Below are positions 9,332-17,509 of a stretch of DNA of 64,000 bases, piece by piece. The DNA comes from Candidatus Gastranaerophilales bacterium (GTDB lineage Bacteria > Cyanobacteriota > Vampirovibrionia > Gastranaerophilales > Gastranaerophilaceae), in contig CALVAK010000006.1 of NCBI GenBank assembly GCA_944325525.1, positions 1 to 64,000 on the forward strand, in the 5' to 3' direction. Position 1 is the first letter of the stretch. Each line of letters opens with the position of its first letter. The position numbers were made by a program, and so were the translations under genes. A model generated the notes under the pieces. That model was not told the DNA's origin, searched no databases, and saw only the letters and a list, made by a program, of their open reading frames with translations.

Positions 9332-9799
9332 ATGAAAAACAACTTAAAATTTCTTTCAATAGCACTGGCAGCATTTGCATTAGGTCTTGGCACAAGCAAT
9401 TATGTTATGTCTGACACCCCCGCATCATTTAAAGTTGCGGTAGTAAATGTACCTAAAATAGTTGAATCATCAGCACAGGTTAAAGCTTTAAAAGAAGAAA
9501 ACAGCAAAAATGTCATGGAACTTGCAAAGCTTGGTGAGACAGCTCAAAAAGCCATTGAAAAAGAAAAAGATGCTAAAAAACAAAAAGTATTAAGAGATAA
9601 GTATCAAAAAGAATTCCAGACAAAAAGAGAAGCTATGACAAAATCATACGAAAAAAAATTAATAGAAATAGATAAAAGTATTTCAAATGTTATTAATGCA
9701 CAAGCAAAAGCAAATGGTTATGATTTAGTATTGGCAAAAGGAGCAGTTTTATCAGGTGGTGTTGATATAACAGATCAAATTGCAAAGCAGGTAAAATAA
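9332..9799 (+). CDS. OmpH/Skp-family periplasmic chaperone (first copy)
   Basis: The 155-residue protein has an N-terminal signal peptide (about residues 1-28), a conserved first strand FKVAVVNVPKIVESS, a long lysine/glutamate-rich helical section (50-120) and a C-terminal strand pair with DLVLAKGAVLSGGVDIT. This is the layout of OmpH/Skp proteins, trimeric chaperones with coiled-coil arms that hold outer-membrane proteins in the periplasm. AAGGAG precedes the ATG, and promoter and terminator are both adjacent, so it is probably monocistronic. A second family member lies at 11028. Confidence 0.85.
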   Translation: MKNNLKFLSIALAAFALGLGTSNYVMSDTPASFKVAVVNVPKIVESSAQVKALKEENSKNVMELAKLGETAQKAIEKEKDAKKQKVLRDKYQKEFQTKREAMTKSYEKKLIEIDKSISNVINAQAKANGYDLVLAKGAVLSGGVDITDQIAKQVK

Positions 9800-9805
9800 T
9801 TTAAT

Positions 9806-9833
9806 TAAAAAGGGAGCTTTGGCTCCTTTTTTT
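9806..9833. terminator. Terminator between convergent skp-like and DAHP synthase genes
   Basis: GGAGC and GCTCC form the core of a stem flanked by A and T runs on either side, so it can act in both directions. It lies directly after the Skp-like stop and reaches the last codon of the convergent DAHP synthase gene. Confidence 0.75.
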
Positions 9834-10845
9834 AATTAAAATTTATTTTAAGAACAATCGATAATTCTTTAAGTTCATTATATAATTGTGCAAATTCTTC
9901 AGGATATAAAGATTGAGCTCCATCACAAAGTGCGGTTTCAGGATTATAATGAACTTCAATAATAAGACCGTCAGCTCCGGCCGCAAGAGCAGCTTTAGAC
10001 ATAGGAGCAACTTTATCTCTTAATCCGGTTGCATGCGACGGATCCACTATAACCGGCAGATGACTTATTTTCTGAACAACAGGAATCGCAGATAAATCAA
10101 GCGTATTTCTTGTAATATGTTCAAAGGTTCTTATGCCTCTTTCACATAATATTACCTGCCTGTTTCCGCCCGACATTATGTATTCTGCCGACATCAACCA
10201 TTCTTCAATAGTTGCACTTAATCCTCTTTTTAACATTACAGGTTTTCTTGTTTCGCCTAAACTTTTAAGCAGATTAAAGTTTTGCATATTTCTTGCACCC
10301 ACCTGTAAAATATCAACATATTTCAAAAACATAGGAATTTGATTAACTTCCATAACTTCTGAAGTTACTGCCATATTATATTTATCAGCTACATCTCTTA
10401 AAATTTTAAGACCTTCTTCTCCCAGTCCTTGAAAGGCATAAGGTGAGGTTCTGGGTTTAAAAGCACCGCCTCTTAAAATTTTAACGTTACATCTACTTAA
10501 TTTTTCAGCGGTTGCATCCATCTGCTCATAAGTTTCAACCGTACATGGTCCTGCAATCATGCCAGTATTTTTCCCGCCAAACTTTATTCCGTTCACTTCT
10601 ATTATTGTATCATCAGGCTTAAACACTCTGCTGACCAATTTGTAAGGAGAGGTGATTCTTATAACCTCTTTTACCCCGTCAAGAAGTTCAATATCCCTCT
10701 TATCAATAACTTTTCTTCCTACACAGCCGATTACCGTATGATCAGCACCTCTCGAAATATGAGCATCAAATCCTTTTTGTTTTATAAATTCAATTACTTT
10801 TTGTATCTTGTCTTCACTTACCTGACTCTGCATTACAATTAACAT
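9832..10845 (-). CDS. aroF: 3-deoxy-7-phosphoheptulonate synthase, with ferredoxin-like regulatory domain
   Basis: DAHP synthase condenses phosphoenolpyruvate and erythrose-4-phosphate, the first step of aromatic amino acid biosynthesis. The 337-residue protein has an N-terminal ferredoxin-like domain (1-70, MLIVMQSQVSEDKIQKV) of the Thermotoga type that binds tyrosine or phenylalanine for feedback control, then the barrel: GPCTVETYEQ, ILRGGAFKPRTSPYAFQG, KRGLSATIEEWL, and the metal-binding DPSHATG and EVHYNPE. GGAG is well placed before the ATG. No other shikimate genes are adjacent. Confidence 0.95.
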   Translation of the reverse strand: MLIVMQSQVSEDKIQKVIEFIKQKGFDAHISRGADHTVIGCVGRKVIDKRDIELLDGVKEVIRITSPYKLVSRVFKPDDTIIEVNGIKFGGKNTGMIAGPCTVETYEQMDATAEKLSRCNVKILRGGAFKPRTSPYAFQGLGEEGLKILRDVADKYNMAVTSEVMEVNQIPMFLKYVDILQVGARNMQNFNLLKSLGETRKPVMLKRGLSATIEEWLMSAEYIMSGGNRQVILCERGIRTFEHITRNTLDLSAIPVVQKISHLPVIVDPSHATGLRDKVAPMSKAALAAGADGLIIEVHYNPETALCDGAQSLYPEEFAQLYNELKELSIVLKINFN

Positions 10846-11027
10846 ATTCTTATTTCTCCTTGATGCCTTATATAACCGGCTGTCTCTTTTTCTTTAATGT
10901 ATTTTGAAAAAATATATTCCACAAATTGATTATAATATAGACATAGAAAATTAAAATAAATTTAAAAGTTATCGGCTTGTATTTATCTCTATCATTTGTT
11001 AAAATTATCTTAAAACAGGAGGATATA

Positions 11028-11483
11028 ATGCGTAAAATCAAATTTATTTTAACAGCTTTAATAATTGTCTTTGCTACTTCATTAAGTGCAAATGCATATA
11101 CAATAGGATATGCTGATTTTCAACGGGTTATTAGTGAATATACATACGCACGTAATGCTTATAAAGACATTGATAACAAACTGCTTGAGCTTCAGGAATA
11201 TGCTATAAATAAAGACAAACAATATAAAACAATTGAATCACCAATTCAGAAAAAGACATTTGAACAGCAAATTCAAAAAGAATTCAAAACAAGAGAAGAC
11301 AGAATATATAACTTAAAAGTAAGTAAAGAAAATGAAATAAGAACTAATATTTTAAATGCATCAAAAGCAGTCGCAACAGCAAAAAAGCTTGATGTAATTC
11401 TTGATTACGGTGTTGTATATGCAGGCGGAGTTGATGTAACTAATGATATAATACAATACTTAAATGCACAAAAGAAAAAATAA
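11028..11483 (+). CDS. OmpH/Skp-family periplasmic chaperone (second copy)
   Basis: A 151-residue OmpH/Skp-like protein with a signal peptide ending near SANA (residue 23), then YTIGYADFQRVISEY, a charged helical arm (45-110) and the C-terminal DVILDYGVVYAGGVDVT strand. The start is the ATG at 11028 with a strong AGGAGG five bases upstream; the longer frame from 10977 adds an unlikely leader. It is clearly related to the copy at 9332 but diverged, and has its own TATAAT (10931-10936) and terminator, so the two are likely regulated apart. Confidence 0.85.
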   Translation: MRKIKFILTALIIVFATSLSANAYTIGYADFQRVISEYTYARNAYKDIDNKLLELQEYAINKDKQYKTIESPIQKKTFEQQIQKEFKTREDRIYNLKVSKENEIRTNILNASKAVATAKKLDVILDYGVVYAGGVDVTNDIIQYLNAQKKK

Positions 11484-11505
11484 TCAAATTGAAATTTAAA
11501 CAGAT

Positions 11506-11550
11506 AAGAAGCCCGAAATTAATTAATAAAAAGGCTTCTTTTCTTATTTT
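11506..11550 (+). terminator. Terminator of the second skp-like gene
   Basis: AAGAAGCC (11506-11513) pairs with GGCTTCTT (11533-11540) over a 19-base AT-rich loop, followed by a T-rich tail. Confidence 0.75.
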
Positions 11551-11574
11551 TAAAACAGAATAACCGGAGTTAAT

Positions 11575-12879
11575 ATGAAAATTATTGATATTATTGAAAA
11601 GAAAAAGCAAGGCAGTATATTAAATGAAGAAGAAATAAAATTTCTAATAAACGGTATAATGGATGGTTCAATTGAAGACTATCAAACAAGTGCTTTGCTT
11701 ATGGCAATATACTTTCAAGGTATGAATATTGACGAGACCACCATGCTTACAAAATATATGGCAGAATCCGGAGAAATACTGGACTTATCTGACATTTCAG
11801 ATAATATTGTTGACAAACATTCAACAGGTGGTGTTGGCGATAAAATAACATTAATATTCCTCCCTCTTATGGCAGCAGCGGGAATATATACAGCCAAGCT
11901 TTCAGGCAGAGGGTTGGGACACACTGGTGGAACAATTGATAAACTTGAATCTATCCCGAAATTTAGAACCGACTTATCAATAGAAGAATTCAAACAAAGA
12001 GTAAAAAAGATAAAAACGGCAATAGCTGCTCAGACTCTATCACTTGCTCCTGCTGACGGAAAATTATATGCACTGCGTGATGTAACATCAACTGTGGATA
12101 TTATTCCGCTAATTGCCTCTTCTGTTGTATCAAAAAAAATTGCTTCAGGTGCAAATCATATAATATTAGATGTAAAATACGGTTCTGGTGCATTTATTAA
12201 AACAGCAAAAGAAGCACAAAAACTATCAGAAATTATGGTTGAAACAGGAAAACGGCTTAACAGAAATATTTGTGCTGTTATAAGTTCCATGAATCAGCCG
12301 CTTGGGAGAATGGTAGGAAATTCACTTGAAATACAAGAGGTTATCGAATTTTTAAAAGGCAATATGGAAAAAGATTTAAAGGAAATTACATATGCTCTTT
12401 GCCATTGTGCTTTTCAAAAAACAGGAAAGAACTTCACAAAAAATGAAACAGACAAATATCTTGATGATTTAATATATACAAAAAAAGCACTTGATAAATT
12501 CAGAGAGATTATTGAATCACAATTTGGAAATACCGATATAATACTGGACTACTCTAAATTACCGCAGGCCCCGATAAAATTTGAAATAAAATCCAATATT
12601 ACAGGTTATATAAAGAATATAGATGCTCTTAAAATAGCTAAAGTATGTAAAGATCTTGGAGCAGGAAGAGAAAAAAAATCTGACAATATTGATTATAGTG
12701 CCGGAGTATATCTGGCAAAAAAATATACTGAATTTGTACAAAAAGGCGAAACACTTGCTGTTATTTATACTAAAAAGCAAGATATAATAAACGAAACAGA
12801 AAAGAATGTTCTTTCTGCTTATGAATTTTCGGAAACAAAACCAATAGAACAATCATTAATATATAAAATAATTGAATAA
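11575..12879 (+). CDS. pdp: Pyrimidine-nucleoside (thymidine) phosphorylase
   Basis: The enzyme splits thymidine, and in the Pdp type also uridine, with phosphate to the base and (deoxy)ribose-1-phosphate for nucleoside salvage. The 434-residue protein has the phosphate-binding KHSTGGVGDKIT near residue 82, SGRGLGHTGGTIDKLESI, and the LYALRDVTSTVD stretch that contacts the base, followed by the lid and C-terminal domain. CGGAG precedes the ATG. The sequence does not separate strict thymidine phosphorylase (deoA) from the broader Pdp. It converges with the glycosidase gene with only one base between stops. Confidence 0.92.
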   Translation: MKIIDIIEKKKQGSILNEEEIKFLINGIMDGSIEDYQTSALLMAIYFQGMNIDETTMLTKYMAESGEILDLSDISDNIVDKHSTGGVGDKITLIFLPLMAAAGIYTAKLSGRGLGHTGGTIDKLESIPKFRTDLSIEEFKQRVKKIKTAIAAQTLSLAPADGKLYALRDVTSTVDIIPLIASSVVSKKIASGANHIILDVKYGSGAFIKTAKEAQKLSEIMVETGKRLNRNICAVISSMNQPLGRMVGNSLEIQEVIEFLKGNMEKDLKEITYALCHCAFQKTGKNFTKNETDKYLDDLIYTKKALDKFREIIESQFGNTDIILDYSKLPQAPIKFEIKSNITGYIKNIDALKIAKVCKDLGAGREKKSDNIDYSAGVYLAKKYTEFVQKGETLAVIYTKKQDIINETEKNVLSAYEFSETKPIEQSLIYKIIE

Positions 12880-12880
12880 T

Positions 12881-14104
12881 TTATGTTTCTTTTATACGAA
12901 CAGTTAATGCATTATTAATACTTGATGAATATTTCAAACTTGTTCCGCTGAGTACATTTCCGTCAACATACATAACGGTTGAACTTCCTCCGTCAAGATT
13001 TATTGCTTCAATGCAGCCCAAATCCTGCATAATGGCTGCAAGTTCCCTTAACGTAACACCAGAAGAACCCTCTTTTCTGCCTTCTACTGTCACCATAATC
13101 ATAACGCTATCTTTTGTATAGCCTACAGCAGTTCTCGGGTTTAGTCCGGTTATTCCGTTTAATTTTTGTCCTGTTACATCTATAAAAATTTCCCCATTTT
13201 TTAATAAAAACGGACCGCCACTTATTACATTGCCAATTTCATTCCATTCGGGTTTAATTCCATACTTTGTACTTATAAAATCTCCGATTTTAATTTCCGG
13301 TAATATTTTCTTCGGGGCTGATATAACATATCCGTCAGAAGGAATTTTTACAGAAGTTCTAGATATATCTAATATTTTATTTTCTTTTACGGCAATATTA
13401 ATTATATCCGGCTTTATTGCGGGTGCTTTTTCACCCCATAACGGAGTATATATTAAAACATAAGAAGAGAGCATTCTTGGCTGATTTATGTTGTCTATTT
13501 TAATTGTTTTATTAGATACATTTAAACTTCCCTCAAAAGAAACTCTCGATGTTTTAAACTCCTTTTTCCCTATTCCTAATGCTGCTCTTTCATATATCGG
13601 CCCTGTTACAATTTCATCATTAATTACAAGTACACCTAAAGGAGTTCCGGTATCCTGTTTAAAATATGTTCCGTTGATAGCAATTTTTGCATCGGAAACA
13701 ATTTTATTAATACGGCTTCTTGAATGCATTTTAAACGTCATTTGAGGAATTATCTCAATTTCAGGGTTTACATTTCTGTTTATTTCGGCAACATTTATTT
13801 TGATATTTCTTTTACCTATTCTTTTATTTAGTTTTACATATACAATGCCGTTTTCTATTTCATTTATTTTATAATTTCCATATTTTTCTTTTAAAGAATT
13901 CATCCATTCCTGACGTAATAAAAAAAGAGCATTTGAATGCTCTTTTTTTATAATATTTTCATGAATATAATATTTGATAACACTTTCATTTGCATCTAAA
14001 CGCATTGTACCTCCCGAGAAAACCGTCATTAAAATCAAGACTATCCCTAGTTTATAGACCATTTTCTCTAAACAAAAGTTCCTTTGTTCAGCCAATGCGT
14101 ACAT
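12881..14104 (-). CDS. Secreted phosphodiester glycosidase (NAGPA-domain) protein
   Basis: The 407-residue protein has an N-terminal signal or anchor segment (about 18-33), a variable region, and a NAGPA-type phosphodiester glycosidase domain: AINGTYFKQDTGTP, ERAALGIGK, NPRTAVGYTK, and the signature NLDGGSSTVMY near residue 375. Bacterial relatives act on glycan or cell-wall phosphodiesters, probably outside the cytoplasm. I keep the first ATG, which has AAGGA at good spacing. A perfect terminator-like hairpin lies inside the reading frame (codons 53-63). Confidence 0.85.
   Translation of the reverse strand: MYALAEQRNFCLEKMVYKLGIVLILMTVFSGGTMRLDANESVIKYYIHENIIKKEHSNALFLLRQEWMNSLKEKYGNYKINEIENGIVYVKLNKRIGKRNIKINVAEINRNVNPEIEIIPQMTFKMHSRSRINKIVSDAKIAINGTYFKQDTGTPLGVLVINDEIVTGPIYERAALGIGKKEFKTSRVSFEGSLNVSNKTIKIDNINQPRMLSSYVLIYTPLWGEKAPAIKPDIINIAVKENKILDISRTSVKIPSDGYVISAPKKILPEIKIGDFISTKYGIKPEWNEIGNVISGGPFLLKNGEIFIDVTGQKLNGITGLNPRTAVGYTKDSVMIMVTVEGRKEGSSGVTLRELAAIMQDLGCIEAINLDGGSSTVMYVDGNVLSGTSLKYSSSINNALTVRIKET
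13920..13949 (-). terminator. Intragenic terminator-like hairpin in the glycosidase gene
   Basis: Bases 13920-13933 and 13936-13949 are perfect inverted copies, a 14-bp stem with seven As at one end and seven Ts at the other. In the gene's own direction this is a textbook intrinsic terminator about 155 bases after the start codon, coding for KKEHSNALFLL. It may act as an attenuator when translation is slow. Confidence 0.55.
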
Positions 14105-14390
14105 ATTAATGTTTCCTTATACTACAATTGTAACATATTTTTCATGTTTTTTCAAGTGGGATAACAATCAAAAGTAGATTTTTGTGTACTGATTTATTGT
14201 TATATTTTACAAATTTTTGCCGGATTCCGGGAAAACCGATAATTTTTAAAAAATCAAATATTCCGTGAAAAGCATTCAAATCCAAAATGCAGAATAACAA
14301 GATAAACTCATTGGTCAGGAAACCAAAATTTTTCTTTGTTTTTAAAAGAAAATATTATAAAATATTAAGTACAGTAAAACAGGAGAATTT

Positions 14391-14801
14391 ATGAAAAATT
14401 TAGCGGTTAAATATTTTCTGAGCGGATATTCATGTTCGGAATCGGTAGTACGTGCAGCAATTGAAAAGGGATATGTACCAGAAGAAATTCTTCCTGCTGC
14501 AACAGCTTTTTCCGGAGGAATGGGAGTAAGATGTTTGTGCGGAGCAGTTGCCGGAGCTCAAATTGTCATTGGAACAATATTCGGAAGAAACGATAAAGAA
14601 AGAGACGGAATGAAGGCTCGCCAATTATCGAAAGAACTGTGTGAAAAGTTTATGCAGAAATATCAAGTTAATTGCTGTAAAGTATTAAGTAAAGGTTTTG
14701 AATTTCATTCGCCTGAAAGAAAGCAGCATTGCTGCAATATGGTGCATGACAGCTCAGAAATACTTGAAAACATTCTAAAAGAAAATCTTATTAAAGCATA
14801 A
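14391..14801 (+). CDS. C_GCAxxG_C_C family redox-type protein
   Basis: A 136-residue protein with the cysteine pattern of the C_GCAxxG_C_C family: C15 in YSCSE, C48-x-C50 followed by GAVAGAQ, C84, the C95-C96 pair and the C114-C115 pair. The family is thought to bind a metal or have a redox role, often near anaerobic metabolism genes, but its reaction is not established. AGGAG precedes the ATG. It is followed 30 bases later by a glycosyltransferase on the same strand, with no obvious functional link. Confidence 0.85.
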   Translation: MKNLAVKYFLSGYSCSESVVRAAIEKGYVPEEILPAATAFSGGMGVRCLCGAVAGAQIVIGTIFGRNDKERDGMKARQLSKELCEKFMQKYQVNCCKVLSKGFEFHSPERKQHCCNMVHDSSEILENILKENLIKA

Positions 14802-14831
14802 CAGTAGTATGTAAATACAAAAAGGCAAAAT

Positions 14832-15908
14832 ATGTCAGTAAAAGTCAGTATAATACTAGCTGTTTATAATGTAGAAAAATATATAAGACAAACTTTAGAC
14901 AGTGTAGTTAATCAAACATTTAAAGATATAGAAATAATAGTTGTAGATAACAAATCAACCGACAAAACACTTGAAATAGTAAACGAATATGCAAAAAAAG
15001 ATAATAGATTTGTTATATATAAAAATTCCGAAAACTTAAAGCAGGGAATTGCAAGAAATTTCGGAGTTCAGATGGCACGTGGTGAATACATTTTCTTTAT
15101 AGACGGCGATGATTATATGGAATTAACCGCCATAGAAAAGCTCTACAACAGAATTGAAGAAACACAGTCCGATATTACAATATGTACATGGAATCAATTT
15201 GATGATTTAACCGGTAAAATAGACAGAAATCACGTATACGCAAAATTAAAACAAATCCCTGAAGAATTTGATAATAAAACATTCAACTGGCGGGACATTA
15301 AATACAGTGTATTCTGGCAGACAAGCGTGCCGTGGGACAAGATATATAAGCGTGATTTTTTAATAAACAAAAATGTTAAATTCCCGGGCGGTATATATTT
15401 TGAAGATAATGTTTTTGTATACGATGCACTTTTCAAAGCCGATAAGATATCAATTTTACGTGAAGATTTAATATACTACCGCTGCAACAGAAAAAATGCA
15501 GTAACTAATACAAGAAATCAAACATTTTTTGATTATTTTAAAATTTTTAATTTGATAGGTGATAATCTCAAAAAATTAAATTTGTTTGATGAAATGAAAT
15601 ATTATTACTGGGATTATAAAGTTATTACATTATACTGGTGGTTTATGAAAGTAAAGCTTCCGTATAAAAGAAAATTTTTTAATATGATGAAACAAGATTT
15701 TAAATACCTCGGAATGGATGAAGAAGATAAAGAATTTGTAAGAAACCGAACATTATTTTTAATAAACAGATTTACAAAACTTCCGTTTTTTATTTATTAT
15801 CCTTTATTTTTCTACTTTGATAAATTTTTCAGAATTGAACACGGAAAAAAGAGTTATGCAGTAATATTATTCTCAACTTTTGAGAAATGGTATGAATATA
15901 AAAAATAA
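14832..15908 (+). CDS. Family 2 glycosyltransferase
   Basis: A 358-residue GT-A enzyme. The nucleotide-sugar site is clear at the N-terminus: VSIILAVYNVEKYI, EIIVVDNKSTD and the metal-binding DGDDY near residue 95. The C-terminal half is rich in aromatic and basic residues, as in enzymes that build cell-surface polysaccharide or lipopolysaccharide. No sugar-pathway cluster surrounds it, so donor and acceptor are unknown. AAAGG precedes the ATG. Confidence 0.88.
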   Translation: MSVKVSIILAVYNVEKYIRQTLDSVVNQTFKDIEIIVVDNKSTDKTLEIVNEYAKKDNRFVIYKNSENLKQGIARNFGVQMARGEYIFFIDGDDYMELTAIEKLYNRIEETQSDITICTWNQFDDLTGKIDRNHVYAKLKQIPEEFDNKTFNWRDIKYSVFWQTSVPWDKIYKRDFLINKNVKFPGGIYFEDNVFVYDALFKADKISILREDLIYYRCNRKNAVTNTRNQTFFDYFKIFNLIGDNLKKLNLFDEMKYYYWDYKVITLYWWFMKVKLPYKRKFFNMMKQDFKYLGMDEEDKEFVRNRTLFLINRFTKLPFFIYYPLFFYFDKFFRIEHGKKSYAVILFSTFEKWYEYKK

Positions 15909-15974
15909 AAAAATACTTTAAAACTTTTTTTTATATCGGATAATAAAAATATAAAGATATAAAAGGGGAATATT

Positions 15975-17495
15975 ATGACCAAGAGAGTATTACTTTGTAT
16001 AATGGACGGATGGGGAATAAATAAAGACTGTCCTAAAGATGCTACAAAAGAAGCAAACACTCCTAATATTGATAAGTTTTATAAAGAAGAACCAAATATC
16101 CAAATCTTTGCAGACGGAGAACACGTAGGACTTCCTGACGGTCAAATGGGAAATTCGGAAGTAGGACATTTAAATATAGGTGCCGGCAGAATAGTATATC
16201 AGGAACTTACAAAAATAAATAAAGAAATTAAAGACGGAGAATTTTTTAAAAACGAAAAATTTTTAAATGCTGTAAAACATGTAAAAGAAAACAACTCGTC
16301 ACTACATATGTACGGTCTTGTTTCAACAGGCGGAGTTCATTCTTCGTTAGATCATATACTGGCTTTAATAGAATTTGCAAAACAAGAGGGGCTTAAAAAA
16401 GTATATCTGCATGCATTTTTAGACGGTCGTGATACACCGCCTCAGAGTGCCGTAGGATTTTTAGAAACCGTTGAATCCAAACTAAAAGAAGCAGGTCTTC
16501 CTCCTATAGCTTCTGTTACAGGCAGATATTACGCTATGGATAGAGATAACAGATGGGAAAGAGTAGAAAAAGCATATAATATGCTTGTTTTAGGAGAAGG
16601 AAACAAAGCAGAAAGTGCAATTGAAGCAGTTAAAGCATCGTATAAAAAAGGAGTTAATGACGAATTCGTTGAACCTACTGTTATAAATGTTCCGAATTCA
16701 AGAATAGAAGATAATGATGCCATAATATTCTTCAACTTCAGACCTGACCGTGCAAGAGAAATATCAAAAGCCGTAAACTTTGAAAACTTTGATGGATTTA
16801 AAAGAAAAGCAGTAAGGAAGAGTATATATTATGTTACTTTTACACAGTATGATGCAACATTCCCGTTCCCTGTTGCTTTTGAACCGCAAAAATTAACGAA
16901 TATCCTTGGAGAAGTACTGGATAAAAATGGAATAAAACAATTCAGAACGGCGGAAACAGAAAAATATGCTCACGTTACATTCTTTTTTAACGGAGGAGTA
17001 GAAGCTCCTAATAAGCTGGAAACAAGAGTGCTTGTTAATTCACCAAAAGTTGCAACTTATGACTTACAACCCGAAATGAGTGCTTATCAGGTTTGTGATG
17101 AAGTTTTAAAAGCATTAGATAATAAAGATTATGGATTTATTCTTGTTAACTTTGCCAATCCTGACATGGTCGGTCACACAGGAGTTATGGAAGCAGCAGT
17201 TAAAGCATGCGAAACTGTTGATGAATGTGTTGGCAAAATTGTTGCAAAAGCAAAAGCCAACGGTGTAGCTGTAGTATTAACAGCAGATCACGGCAATGCC
17301 GAATGTATGGAAGATAAAACAACTCACGCTCCTTATACCGCTCACACAACAAATCCTGTACCATTATTTGTAATTAATGCAGGCGATGTTAAACTTAAAA
17401 CAACAGGTGCTCTTTGTGATATAGCTCCAACTGTTTTAGATATAATGGGAATAAAGAAACCTGAAGAAATGACAGGGCAATCATTAATAAAATAA
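15975..17495 (+). CDS. gpmI: 2,3-bisphosphoglycerate-independent phosphoglycerate mutase
   Basis: GpmI interconverts 3- and 2-phosphoglycerate in glycolysis, using manganese and a phosphoserine intermediate. The 506-residue protein has the first metal-site stretch LLCIMDGWG (D11), the nucleophile serine S61 in MGNSEVGH, the phosphatase-like middle with DGRDTPPQSA and GRYYAMDRDNRW, and metal ligands in DMVGHTG and TADHGNAE. AAGGGG lies upstream of the ATG. valS follows after 14 bases, suggesting a shared transcript. Confidence 0.97.
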   Translation: MTKRVLLCIMDGWGINKDCPKDATKEANTPNIDKFYKEEPNIQIFADGEHVGLPDGQMGNSEVGHLNIGAGRIVYQELTKINKEIKDGEFFKNEKFLNAVKHVKENNSSLHMYGLVSTGGVHSSLDHILALIEFAKQEGLKKVYLHAFLDGRDTPPQSAVGFLETVESKLKEAGLPPIASVTGRYYAMDRDNRWERVEKAYNMLVLGEGNKAESAIEAVKASYKKGVNDEFVEPTVINVPNSRIEDNDAIIFFNFRPDRAREISKAVNFENFDGFKRKAVRKSIYYVTFTQYDATFPFPVAFEPQKLTNILGEVLDKNGIKQFRTAETEKYAHVTFFFNGGVEAPNKLETRVLVNSPKVATYDLQPEMSAYQVCDEVLKALDNKDYGFILVNFANPDMVGHTGVMEAAVKACETVDECVGKIVAKAKANGVAVVLTADHGNAECMEDKTTHAPYTAHTTNPVPLFVINAGDVKLKTTGALCDIAPTVLDIMGIKKPEEMTGQSLIK

Positions 17496-17509
17496 AGTTA
17501 GGCGGAAAA

